Shown in pieces: positions 17,754-27,049 of a DNA stretch of 64,000 nucleotides. Made by a program: the position numbers and the translations under genes. The stretch comes from Enterococcus sp. DIV2402. GTDB lineage: Bacteria; Bacillota; Bacilli; Lactobacillales; Enterococcaceae. Location: positions 726,501-790,500 of the forward strand of contig NZ_CP147251.1 of assembly GCF_017426705.2 (NCBI RefSeq). Direction: 5' to 3'. How positions within the stretch are numbered: position 1 is the first letter of the stretch; every line of letters begins with the position of its first letter. The notes beneath the pieces are model-generated. The model did not search any database. It had not been told where the DNA came from and saw nothing but the letters and a program-made list of their open reading frames with translations.

Positions 17754-19415
17754 GTGAAAGTAACGAATATTAGCGCAGGGCAGTTCCAAGAAATGGTTCA
17801 AGCTGGCGCCAATCGTCTACAAACAAATGCAGAATTCGTCAATTCATTAAACGTATTCCCAGTTCCCGATGGTGATACTGGTACGAATATGAACTTATCA
17901 ATGACAAGTGGAGCAAAAGCTGTAGCCGATTCAACTTCTGAGAAAGTTGGAGAACTAGCGAACCATTTATCAAAAGGCTTGTTAATGGGAGCGCGTGGAA
18001 ACTCTGGCGTTATCTTATCTCAATTATTCCGTGGATTTGCCAAACAAATCCCTACAGTGGATACATTGACTGCCGAAGATTTGGCAAAAGCATTTACACA
18101 TGGTGTGGAGACTGCTTACAAAGCAGTTATGAAACCTGTTGAAGGAACAATTTTGACTGTTGCTCGTGTAGCAGCAGAATTTGGTGAGAAAAAAGCTGCT
18201 GAAACCGACGACTGTGTAGAAGTGATGACAGCAGTAGTAACTGGTGCAAAACGTGCCTTAGCCAAAACGCCTGATTTATTACCTGTTTTAAAAGAAGTTG
18301 GGGTTGTCGATAGTGGTGGTCAAGGACTATTGTTCATCTATGAAGGCTTTTTAAGTGTTTTAAATGGTGAATATGTTGTAGAAGAAAATTTTGTCACACC
18401 AGCTGCAATGGAAGAAATGGTCAATGCTGAGCATCACCGTAGCGTGCAAGGGCAATTATCTACTGAAGATATTACCTTTGGCTATTGTACAGAAATCATG
18501 GTGAAAATTGGTGAAGGACCAACTGTTGAAAGCGAATTTGACTATGAAACGTTCCGTAACTACTTAAATGAATTAGGTGATTCTTTATTAGTTGTCAATG
18601 ATGATGAAATTATCAAAGTACACGTGCATACAGAATACCCTGGTGAAGTAATGAATTACGGTCAAAAATTTGGTTCATTAGTGAAAATAAAAGTAGACAA
18701 CATGCGTCTGCAACACGAAACAATTTTAGAAAATGATGCGCCTCAAGCCAAACCACGTACGCCATATGCAATTATTGCGATTGCAGCAGGTAGTGGTGTG
18801 CAAGAATTGTTTACAAGTCTAGGTGCTTCTTATGTTATCAGCGGTGGCCAAACAATGAATCCAAGTACAGAAGATATCTTAAAAGCTATTTCTGAAGTGA
18901 ATGCAGATCAAGTCATCGTATTACCAAACAATAAAAATATTTTCATGGCGGCAGATCAAGCAGCAGAAGTTGCTGAAATCCCAGTAGTCGTTGTACCATC
19001 TCGTACGATTTCTCAAGGAATGACAGCAATGTTAGCCTTTAATGATCAAGTATCCTTAGATGAAAATAAAGCAGCAATGACAGAAATGTTAGATAGCGTT
19101 GTAAGTGGTTCAATTACACATGCGATTCGTGATACTTCCATTGATGGCATCGAAATTAAAAAAGGCGACTTTTTAGGGATGATTGATGGCAAGATTGTGG
19201 TATCAAAAGATGATTCATTTACTGTTTCGATGGAAACGTTAGAAAAAATGATGAACGAAGATACAGAAATCATTACTATTATCATTGGTGAAGAAGGTTC
19301 ACAAGAAGACGCTGAAAAAATGGAAAAAGCGCTGCTTGAAATCGATGGAGATTTAGAAATTGAAATTCACACTGGCGATCAACCAGTTTATCCATATTTA
19401 TTCTCAGCAGAATAA
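17754..19415 (+). CDS. DAK-domain fatty acid kinase FakA-like protein (YloV)
   Basis: 553 residues. The N-terminal DhaL-type nucleotide domain has the Mg2+ motif PDGDTGTNM (about residues 38-46), GARGNSGVILSQ and DSGGQG. A middle domain and a DegV-interacting C-terminal domain follow. FakA phosphorylates exogenous fatty acids bound to FakB (DegV) proteins and feeds acyl-phosphate to the PlsX/PlsY route. Co-location with plsX and acpP fits that role. Translation starts at GTG 17754 after TAAGGAGG. Confidence 0.92.
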   Translation: MKVTNISAGQFQEMVQAGANRLQTNAEFVNSLNVFPVPDGDTGTNMNLSMTSGAKAVADSTSEKVGELANHLSKGLLMGARGNSGVILSQLFRGFAKQIPTVDTLTAEDLAKAFTHGVETAYKAVMKPVEGTILTVARVAAEFGEKKAAETDDCVEVMTAVVTGAKRALAKTPDLLPVLKEVGVVDSGGQGLLFIYEGFLSVLNGEYVVEENFVTPAAMEEMVNAEHHRSVQGQLSTEDITFGYCTEIMVKIGEGPTVESEFDYETFRNYLNELGDSLLVVNDDEIIKVHVHTEYPGEVMNYGQKFGSLVKIKVDNMRLQHETILENDAPQAKPRTPYAIIAIAAGSGVQELFTSLGASYVISGGQTMNPSTEDILKAISEVNADQVIVLPNNKNIFMAADQAAEVAEIPVVVVPSRTISQGMTAMLAFNDQVSLDENKAAMTEMLDSVVSGSITHAIRDTSIDGIEIKKGDFLGMIDGKIVVSKDDSFTVSMETLEKMMNEDTEIITIIIGEEGSQEDAEKMEKALLEIDGDLEIEIHTGDQPVYPYLFSAE

Positions 19416-19461
19416 ACATAGTCACTTTGCGTATAATTACTTAGTGAGTGCGCAATAAACT

Positions 19462-19502
19462 AAAAAAAGCTTGGTCAATTCACTTTGGACCAAGCTTTTT
19501 TT
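19462..19502. terminator. Terminator after the DAK gene
   Basis: A perfect 15-bp stem (AAAAAAAGCTTGGTC/GACCAAGCTTTTTTT) with an 11-nt loop and T7 lies between the DAK gene and recG. Confidence 0.9.
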
Positions 19503-19522
19503 AGAAGAAAGGAGGAAGTACG

Positions 19523-21549
19523 ATGTTACAAGAATCTGTTCGCGTATTAGCTGGAGTTGGTGAAAAACGTGCACAAGATTTAGCCGATTTAGGGATTGAT
19601 ACGGTAGGCGATTTAATGGCGTACTATCCTTTTCGTTATGATGATATTCAAGAACGACGACTCACAGAAATTCAAGATCAAGAAAAAGTGACGATTAAAG
19701 GACTGGTTGTTTCACCACCAGTAGTTAGCCGTTTTGGCTATAAAAAAACACGGTTGCAATTTCGCATGATGCAAGATCGTGATGTGTTCAGTGTATCATT
19801 TTTTAATCAACCCTATTTAAAAGATAAAATCGTGGTGTCAGAAGATATTGCTGTTTATGGAAAATGGGATGCGAAGCGTAAAACATTAACAGGAATGAAA
19901 ATTCTTGGGAGTAACAGTGAAGGAGATTTTGCGCCGATTTATCACGTGAATAAAGCCATTCGACAGACGACATTAATTGATTTAATTACCAAAGCATTTG
20001 ATCAATTCGGCGAGGCTATTGAAGAAAATTTACCTGTATCTTTAATTGATAAATACCGCTTACTGTCAAAAAAGAAGCAATGTATGCAATGCACTTTCCA
20101 TTAAATCCAGAACAGCATCATCAAGCAAAACGTCGCGTGGTGTTTGAAGAATTTTTCTTATTCCAAATGAAAATTCAAGGTTTGAAAAAAGCGGAAAAAG
20201 CCGAAACCAATGGCATTGCGGTTTTGTATGATATTGAGCGCTTGAAAACTTTTACGCAAGGTCTGCCATTTGAATTAACCAATGCTCAAAAACGTGTGAC
20301 CAATGAAATTTGTCGTGATTTACGAAGCCCCAAACATATGCAACGTTTGCTTCAAGGAGATGTAGGAAGCGGAAAAACAGTTGTAGCGGCCATTGCTTTA
20401 TATGCAACCGTCACAGCAGGTTTTCAAGGAGCATTAATGGTACCAACAGAAATTTTAGCCCAACAACATATGGAAAGCTTACAGCAGCTTTTTGACGTTG
20501 CTGAAGTCCGAGTGGCTTTATTAACGGGCTCTACCAAAACGAAAGAACGGCGAGAAATTTTAGCTGATTTAGTTAAGGGAGAAATCGACGTGATTGTAGG
20601 AACCCATGCGTTAATTCAAGAAGGGGTTGATTTTGCGAATTTGGGATTAGTCATCACAGATGAACAACATCGTTTTGGTGTGAACCAACGACGAGTTTTA
20701 CGGGAAAAAGGTTTTCAACCAGATGTCTTGTTTATGACAGCAACCCCCATTCCCAGAACCTTAGCTATCACAGCTTACGGAGAAATGGACGTTTCAATTA
20801 TTGATGAAATGCCAGCTGGTCGTATTCCCGTGGAAACACGTTGGATTCGTCCGCCACAATTAGACAAAGTCTTAGAATGGTCGTACCAAGAACTCAATGC
20901 CGGTCATCAAATGTATGTGATTTGTCCTTTAATTGAGGAATCTGAAATGTTAGATGTGCAAAATGCAGTGGCTATTTATGAAGAATTGCAGGAATATTTT
21001 GCGCCAAAATTTAACGTCAGTCTTTTACATGGGAAGATGAAAAATAGTGAAAAAGATGAAATTATGGAGACGTTTAAAAACAATGAAAGTCAAGTCTTGG
21101 TATCGACAACAGTTATTGAAGTCGGCGTTAACGTTCCCAATGCCACGATGATGTTAATTATCGATGCCGATCGTTTTGGGCTGGCTCAGTTGCATCAATT
21201 GCGTGGTCGTGTCGGTCGAGGAGCAGAAGCGTCTTATTGTGTTTTAGTAGCCAATCCTAAAAATGACACTGGGAAAGAACGCATGAAAATTATGACTGAA
21301 ACGACAAATGGATTTGTCGTTAGCGAAAAAGATTTGGAATTACGTGGTCCAGGAGAAGTTTTCGGTTTCCGTCAATCAGGTTTACCGGAATTTGCGGCCG
21401 CCGATTTAGTAACAGATGCACACATTTTAGAAGTGGCACGTAAAGAAGCACAAGCACTCTGGAAAATGGAACAATGGGAAATTTTACCTGAGTATACAGC
21501 TCTAGCCAACTACTTAGAAAAAGAGGGCGAAAATCAATTTTTTGATTAA
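19523..21549 (+). pseudogene. recG: ATP-dependent DNA helicase RecG, frame broken at codon 184
   Basis: RecG remodels stalled forks and branched DNA. The gene is split. Residues 1-184 (wedge/OB domain, ending [11 protein letters not shown]) are in one frame, and that frame stops at 20104. The rest ([21 protein letters not shown] through Walker [24 protein letters not shown] and the RecG C-terminus) is in the -1 frame to 21549. Joining them at 20074 gives an uninterrupted protein of about 675 residues, normal for RecG, so the break is one missing A in an A-run. The junction is the canonical slippery heptamer A AAA AAG, so full-length protein may still be made by frameshifting. Alternatives are a true null mutation, phase variation or a sequencing error. 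Confidence 0.9.
20068..20074 (+). other. Slippery heptamer A AAA AAG at the recG frame break
   Basis: Read in the upstream frame the sequence is TC[A AAA AAG]. A -1 slip here continues as GAA GCA ATG, exactly restoring the RecG sequence. The heptamer is the dnaX-type signal. No strong upstream Shine-Dalgarno stimulator or stable downstream stem was seen. Confidence 0.7.
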
Positions 21550-21596
21550 ACAGTATGATATACTAGGTAACGAATAAAGGAAGGAGTGCTACACAC

Positions 21597-22598
21597 ATGA
21601 AAATTGCTGTTGATGCCATGGGTGGCGACAATGCCCCTCAAGCCATTGTAGAAGGTGTCATGTTAGCGAAAAAAGAATTTTCCGATATCGAGTTTTTACT
21701 TTACGGAAAAGAAGCTGAAATTAGAAAATATATAACGGATGAAACGAACATCACAATTATCCATACTGATGAAAAAATTAATAGTGACGATGAACCAGTC
21801 AAAGCGATTCGTCGTAAAAAACAAGCCTCAATGGTCTTAGCAGCTCAAGCAGTCAAAGCTGGAGAAGCAGATGCGATTTTTTCAGCAGGCAATACAGGAG
21901 CATTGTTAGCAGCCGGACTGTTTATTGTCGGACGAATCAAAGGTATTGAACGTCCTGGTTTAATGTCCACAATGCCAGTAATTGGTCAAGAAGGTGCCTT
22001 CGACATGTTAGATTTAGGTGCCAATGCTGAAAACAAAGCAGAGCATTTACTTCAATATGGTATCTTAGGTTCTTTTTATGCACAAAATGTGCGTAACATA
22101 ACTAAACCACGAGTGGCTTTATTAAATAATGGGACAGAAGATACCAAAGGTAGTGAAGTGACGAAAAAAGCTTTTGAGTTGTTGAGTCACGAACCTGCGA
22201 TTCATTTTGTAGGAAACGTAGAAGCTCGTGAATTGCTAAACGGCGTGGCTGATGTGGTGGTGACAGATGGTTTTACTGGAAATGCTGTGTTAAAATCAAT
22301 CGAAGGAACAGCGATGAACATTATGAGTCTGTTAAAACAAGCCATTTTAGGTGCAGGCGTTAAAGGCAAATTAGGCGCTTTATTATTAAAAGATGCATTA
22401 AGCGGCTTAAAAGATGAGATGGATTATGCCAAATATGGTGGTGCCGTATTATTTGGCTTAAAAGCACCCGTTGTTAAAACGCATGGCTCTACAGGTCCTG
22501 AAGCTGTGGCAACAACCATTCGCCAAATTCATACAATGCTTGCGACAGATGTGGTGGGTAAATTAGTCCATCAATTTGAAGAAAAAGTCTCAGAATAA
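21597..22598 (+). CDS. plsX: Phosphate acyltransferase PlsX
   Basis: 333 residues, normal length, beginning [20 protein letters not shown]. It converts acyl-ACP to acyl-phosphate, the donor for PlsY in phosphatidic acid synthesis, on the inner face of the membrane. Conserved signatures [12 protein letters not shown] and [15 protein letters not shown] are intact. It sits between recG and acpP, the standard Firmicutes order. AAGGAAGGAGTG lies before ATG 21597. Confidence 0.96.
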   Translation: MKIAVDAMGGDNAPQAIVEGVMLAKKEFSDIEFLLYGKEAEIRKYITDETNITIIHTDEKINSDDEPVKAIRRKKQASMVLAAQAVKAGEADAIFSAGNTGALLAAGLFIVGRIKGIERPGLMSTMPVIGQEGAFDMLDLGANAENKAEHLLQYGILGSFYAQNVRNITKPRVALLNNGTEDTKGSEVTKKAFELLSHEPAIHFVGNVEARELLNGVADVVVTDGFTGNAVLKSIEGTAMNIMSLLKQAILGAGVKGKLGALLLKDALSGLKDEMDYAKYGGAVLFGLKAPVVKTHGSTGPEAVATTIRQIHTMLATDVVGKLVHQFEEKVSE

Positions 22599-22729
22599 CG
22601 CTTTTTTGTGTAATCATAATGAAATCTTTGTCATGAAAATGCAAAAAAGCTAGACAAATGCCGAAGAAAGTCGTAAAATATGGCGTAGCTCTTTTTAGAC
22701 TTTGGTCAAAAGCGTGGAGGTGAATGCAA

Positions 22730-22972
22730 TTGACGCGTGAGGAAGTATTTACAAAAGTAGCCAATGTAATCGCAAATCACTTTGAAGTGGATCCCAATCA
22801 AGTAACGGATGCCACTAGTATTAAAGATGATTTAAATGCCGATTCTATTAGTGTAATGGAATTTGTGTTAGAATTGGAAGAAGAGTTTGGTACAGAGATT
22901 TCTGATGAAGATGCAGAACAAATCCAAACAGTCGGTGCAGCAGTAGATTATATTGCAACCCATTTAGCTTAA
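22730..22972 (+). CDS. acpP: Acyl carrier protein
   Basis: 80 residues, acidic. The phosphopantetheine attachment motif is NADSISVMEF, with the Ser that carries the prosthetic group. It supplies acyl chains to PlsX and fatty acid synthesis. TTG 22730 is preferred as start: it is 9 nt from GGAGG (22716-22720) and gives the usual N-terminus (M)TREEVF, while ATG 22724 is only 3 nt away. Confidence 0.93.
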   Translation: MTREEVFTKVANVIANHFEVDPNQVTDATSIKDDLNADSISVMEFVLELEEEFGTEISDEDAEQIQTVGAAVDYIATHLA

Positions 22973-22981
22973 TAACTTGGT

Positions 22982-23022
22982 GAAGGTGATTGAATGTTCA
23001 AACATTTAATCATCTTCTTTTT
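22982..23022 (+). terminator. acpP terminator
   Basis: GAAGGTGATT...TGTT pairs imperfectly with AACA...AATCATCTTC, followed by a T-run, directly after acpP. Confidence 0.7.
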
Positions 23023-23047
23023 GCATTTTGAGCGTTTAGGGTGCTGC

Positions 23048-23076
23048 TTGCAAATAAAAAATACGTTCTATATAAT
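23048..23076 (+). promoter_or_regulatory. Promoter of the first opp operon
   Basis: TTGCAA (23048-23053), a 17-bp spacer and a consensus TATAAT (23071-23076). The leader to the oppD start codon would be about 105 nt. No CodY box as clear as that of the second operon is seen here. Confidence 0.75.
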
Positions 23077-23186
23077 TACTAAGAATTTGATATGGTTGTG
23101 AAAAATAAAAGGATTTTCTTGCTAAAGGGAACATTCACTGATTTTTGATTCAATCATAATTTTTAGATGAAGAGAGGGGAAATAGC

Positions 23187-24200
23187 TTGTCAGAAGAGAA
23201 ACAATTACTAGATGTTCACAATCTGCATACTAGTTTCCGAATCAGAGATGACTATTTTGATGCTGTAGATGATGTGTCATTTACGTTAAACCGTAACGAA
23301 ATTTTAGCGATTGTAGGTGAATCTGGTTGTGGAAAAAGCACTCTAGCAACGACTATTATGGGGTTGCATGATCCGTTAAAAACAAAAATTACGGGCGACA
23401 TTATTTATCAAGACTTGAATTTAGCCAATCTTAACGAAACACTTTATAACAAAATTCGTGGCAATGACATGGGCATGATTTTTCAAGACCCATTATCAGC
23501 ATTAAACCCTTTAATGCGCATTGAAGACCAAATTGAAGAAGGTTTGTCTTACCATACCGCAATGAACGCTGAAGAACGTCAAGCGCGTGTATTAGAATTG
23601 TTGGGACAAGTCGGTATTCCTAATCCCAAACGAGTAAGTCGCCAATACCCGTATGAATTATCAGGAGGCATGCGCCAACGAGTGATTATTGCGATTGCCA
23701 TTGCGTGTAAACCGCCAATTATTATTGCGGATGAACCAACAACTGCCTTAGATGTAACGATTCAAGCTCAAATTTTAGACGTATTGACAGATTTACAAAA
23801 AGAAACAGAAGCAGGCATTATCTTAATTACGCATGATTTAGGTGTTGTAGCTGAAATGGCTGATCGGGTAGCTGTGATGTATGGCGGGCAATTCGTTGAA
23901 GTTGCTAGCGCAGAAGAATTATTTGATAACCCGAAACATCCCTATACACGGTCATTGTTGCAATCGATCCCGCAAGAAGAAACCGAAGCTGATTTACACG
24001 TGATTGATGGCGTCGTCCCATCGTTGAAAAATATGGAACGAGTGGGCTGTCGCTTTGCTCCACGTATTCCATGGATTCCAGAAGATGCCCACGAACAAAA
24101 TCCAACGTTGCATGAAGTAGCACCCGAGCATTTTGTTCGTTGTACTTGCTACCAACATTTCCATTTTAAAGACGAGGAGTCGGATATATGTCAGAATTAA
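23187..24200 (+). CDS. oppD: Peptide ABC transporter ATPase, OppD type (system 1)
   Basis: 337 residues: Walker [10 protein letters not shown], signature LSGGM, Walker [13 protein letters not shown], switch THDLG. The C-terminal oligopeptide-type extension has a CxC pair (VRCTCYQ), typical of the Fe-S-like motif in DppD/OppD. The start is TTG 23187 behind AGAGGGGAAATAGC. It is first in a five-gene operon in D-F-B-C-A order and overlaps oppF by 13 nt. Confidence 0.92.
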   Translation: MSEEKQLLDVHNLHTSFRIRDDYFDAVDDVSFTLNRNEILAIVGESGCGKSTLATTIMGLHDPLKTKITGDIIYQDLNLANLNETLYNKIRGNDMGMIFQDPLSALNPLMRIEDQIEEGLSYHTAMNAEERQARVLELLGQVGIPNPKRVSRQYPYELSGGMRQRVIIAIAIACKPPIIIADEPTTALDVTIQAQILDVLTDLQKETEAGIILITHDLGVVAEMADRVAVMYGGQFVEVASAEELFDNPKHPYTRSLLQSIPQEETEADLHVIDGVVPSLKNMERVGCRFAPRIPWIPEDAHEQNPTLHEVAPEHFVRCTCYQHFHFKDEESDICQN

Positions 24201-25132
24201 TTACAATCAACGATCTGAAAATTCATTATCCTATTCGCAGTGGTTTTTTTAATTTAGTAACCGACCATGTCTATGCAGTTGATGGCGTGGATTTTACGAT
24301 TGAAAAAGGAAAAACGTATGGTTTAGTTGGGGAATCAGGTTCAGGGAAATCTACAATAGGGAAAGCGATTGTTGGTTTGGAAAAAGTAACCAGCGGGTCA
24401 ATTATTTATGACGGACAAGATATTACAAAATCCGCTGTTCGTAAAAAGATGAATTACAATAAAGACGTGCAAATGATTTTTCAAGATTCCATGTCTAGTT
24501 TAAATCCTAAAAAACGAGTCTTAGATATTATCGCAGAACCGTTACGCAATTTTGAACGATTAAGCGACCAAGAAGAGAAAAAACGTGTGAAAGAACTGTT
24601 GGATATAGTTGGCATGCCAGAAGATGCTCTTTATAGATATCCACATGAATTTTCAGGAGGGCAACGCCAACGATTAGGAATCGCACGCGCAGTTGCATCG
24701 AATCCTAAACTAATCGTGGCGGATGAACCTGTTTCCGCCTTAGATTTATCCGTACAAGCTCAAGTCTTAAATTTTATGAAACGAATTCAAGAAGAATACA
24801 AATTAAGTTATTTATTTATTTCACACGATTTAGGGGTAGTGAAACATATGTGTGACACGATTGCAATTATGTATAAAGGACGTTTTGTTGAGATTGGAAC
24901 ACGGGAAGATATCTATAATCAGCCACAACACATTTACACAAAACGGTTATTGTCTGCCATTCCACAAATTGATGTTCGTAATCGCGAGATACATAAAGCA
25001 CAGCGTCGTGCAGTCGAACAAGAATACCAGCTCCATCAAAAAGATTATTATGATGAAAATGGCCGGGTCTACGATTTAGTTGAGTATACACCGACTCATC
25101 AAGTCGCGTTAATTAATGGAGGTGTCAACTAA
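24188..25132 (+). CDS. oppF: Peptide ABC transporter ATPase, OppF type (system 1)
   Basis: 314 residues: Walker [10 protein letters not shown], signature [10 protein letters not shown], Walker B LIVADEPVSALD, switch SHDLG. It forms a heterodimer with OppD to power peptide import. ATG 24188 lies inside the end of oppD, behind GACGAGGAG. The stop codon overlaps the next start (ATG 25132) by one base. Confidence 0.93.
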   Translation: MSELITINDLKIHYPIRSGFFNLVTDHVYAVDGVDFTIEKGKTYGLVGESGSGKSTIGKAIVGLEKVTSGSIIYDGQDITKSAVRKKMNYNKDVQMIFQDSMSSLNPKKRVLDIIAEPLRNFERLSDQEEKKRVKELLDIVGMPEDALYRYPHEFSGGQRQRLGIARAVASNPKLIVADEPVSALDLSVQAQVLNFMKRIQEEYKLSYLFISHDLGVVKHMCDTIAIMYKGRFVEIGTREDIYNQPQHIYTKRLLSAIPQIDVRNREIHKAQRRAVEQEYQLHQKDYYDENGRVYDLVEYTPTHQVALINGGVN

Positions 25133-26094
25133 TGTGGAAAACCATTTTACGTCGCTTACTTTTGATGATTCCTCAAGTCATTATTTTAAGTTTGTTAATT
25201 TTTGTATTAGCTAAAATGATGCCAGGAGATCCTTTTACCGGATTGATTGACCCATCAACTGATCCTGCGCGTTTGGAAGAATTACGTCAAGCAGCTGGTT
25301 TTTACGATCCATGGTATATTCAATACTTCCGCTGGATTAATAATGCATTACACGGCGATTTTGGGATTAGTTATATGTATAAATATGAGGTGACGACAGT
25401 TATTGGACAACGTATCGGTAATACGCTTCGTTTATCAGTGATTTCAGTGATTTTAACGTATGCACTTGCGATTCCTCTAGGATTGTATGCAGGTCGGTAT
25501 CAAAATTCTTGGTTTGATAAAGCCGTTGTGGTTTATAATTTTATTAGTTTTGCCATACCGACGTTTGTGTTGGCGTTATTAATGGTCTATATTTTTGGTT
25601 TTAAATTGGGGTGGTTCCCAACAAGTGGCAGTGTTTCCATCAATGCGGTTCCGAGAACATTTGGCTATTTCATGAGTCAGCTCTACCATGTGATTTTACC
25701 AGCAATTGTTCAAGCGTTATTAGGAACGGCCGTCACAATTCAATATTTGCGTAGCGAAGTAATTGATGCGAAGCAGATGGATTATGTGCGGACAGCCCAT
25801 TCGAAAGGCGTACCCACTGGGAAAGTCTTTAATCACCATATTTTTCGTAATGCGTCGTTACCAATTATCTCGACTTTAGGTTATGAAATCACAGGTTTGA
25901 TTGCTGGTTCAGTGATGATTGAACAAATTTTTAGTTATCCAGGAATCGGGAATTTATTTATTTCTAGTATTAATCAACGTGATTATTCAGTCATTACTGC
26001 CTTAATCTTATTGTTTGGATTAGCAACGTTAATTGGCACGTTGTTATCAGATATTATCATGAGTATTGTCGATCCACGAATACGAGTACAATAA
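25132..26094 (+). CDS. oppB: Peptide ABC transporter permease, OppB type (system 1)
   Basis: 320 residues with six predicted transmembrane helices (first at residues 8-28, VIILSLLIFVLAKMMPGDPF). The EAA loop that contacts the ATPases is visible (DYVRTAHSKGVPTGKVFNHHIFRNASLP). Its length is the usual one for DppB/OppB, in contrast to the 495-residue OppB of the second system. Confidence 0.93.
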   Translation: MWKTILRRLLLMIPQVIILSLLIFVLAKMMPGDPFTGLIDPSTDPARLEELRQAAGFYDPWYIQYFRWINNALHGDFGISYMYKYEVTTVIGQRIGNTLRLSVISVILTYALAIPLGLYAGRYQNSWFDKAVVVYNFISFAIPTFVLALLMVYIFGFKLGWFPTSGSVSINAVPRTFGYFMSQLYHVILPAIVQALLGTAVTIQYLRSEVIDAKQMDYVRTAHSKGVPTGKVFNHHIFRNASLPIISTLGYEITGLIAGSVMIEQIFSYPGIGNLFISSINQRDYSVITALILLFGLATLIGTLLSDIIMSIVDPRIRVQ

Positions 26095-26113
26095 AATGGG
26101 AGGAAAGTCACGT

Positions 26114-27031
26114 ATGTCAATAGAACAAACAGAGCAACAAGAAGCAGTGTCTATTCCGCCCATGGGAATCCGGATGATTGCTCGAGAATTTAAAAAAGAT
26201 CAATTGGCGATGTTTTCGTTAACAGTACTCATTATCATTTTATTATTTGCCTTCATTGGTGCAATGATTTTAGATCAAAATGTTATAACCAAAATTAATA
26301 TTTTAGATCGTTTTGCCCGCCCAGGAGATAGTTCAATGACAGGACACAAATATTTTTTGGGGACAGATGAAGGGGGTCGTGATATATTTGGTTTATTAGT
26401 TTTTGGTGCACGTAATTCCATCTTCATTGGATTTTCGATTACAATCATTACCTCGATTATCGGTGTGTTTGTCGGTTTGATTGCCGGTTATTACGGTGGA
26501 ATTATCGATAGTATCATTATGCGAATTGTCGACTTTATTATGATTTTACCAATTATGTTAATTATCATTGTGTTAGTGACAATTGTACCTCGTTACAATG
26601 CGTTAACGCTGGTTTGGATTATGTCGGCCTTTTATTGGGTCGGTAAAGCACGATTGTTTCGTGCAAAAACGCTATCTGAATCAAGACGAGACTATATTAG
26701 TGCATCAAAAACATTAGGATCATCTGATTTTAAAATTATTTTCCGTGAATTATTGCCCAATGTCAGTTCGTTAATTATCACGAATTTAACGATGAATTTT
26801 GCAGCAAATATCGGAATTGAAACAAGTTTAACGTTCTTAGGCTTTGGCTTACCATCAAAAACACCAAGTTTGGGGACTTTAACGGCATATGCGAATAACT
26901 CAGAAACCTTGGCAAATCGTCCATGGATTTGGGTGCCAGCCTCACTCTTAATCCTGGTATTAATGCTAAGTATCAACTATGTCGGTCAAGCATTGAAACG
27001 CTCTGCAGATGCTCGTCAGCGTTTAGGCTAA
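26114..27031 (+). CDS. oppC: Peptide ABC transporter permease, OppC type (system 1)
   Basis: About 305 residues. It has an N-terminal OppC_N helix, the LGTDEGGRDIFG motif and the EAA loop (DYISASKTLGSSDFKIIFRELLPN). ATG 26114 is chosen because GGGAGGAAAG is well placed just before it; the frame is open for 48 nt upstream but those codons overlap oppB. It pairs with OppB in the membrane. Confidence 0.92.
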   Translation: MSIEQTEQQEAVSIPPMGIRMIAREFKKDQLAMFSLTVLIIILLFAFIGAMILDQNVITKINILDRFARPGDSSMTGHKYFLGTDEGGRDIFGLLVFGARNSIFIGFSITIITSIIGVFVGLIAGYYGGIIDSIIMRIVDFIMILPIMLIIIVLVTIVPRYNALTLVWIMSAFYWVGKARLFRAKTLSESRRDYISASKTLGSSDFKIIFRELLPNVSSLIITNLTMNFAANIGIETSLTFLGFGLPSKTPSLGTLTAYANNSETLANRPWIWVPASLLILVLMLSINYVGQALKRSADARQRLG

Positions 27032-27049
27032 AATAAGGAGGACACATAA

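Noticed and set aside
20080..21549. Treating the second recG part as an independent gene starting at ATG 20080
   Set aside because: There is no good ribosome site in front of it, and its N-terminus continues the RecG sequence directly from the upstream frame.
22599..22729. FapR or FabT operator between plsX and acpP
   Set aside because: No recognisable match to either consensus was found in this stretch.
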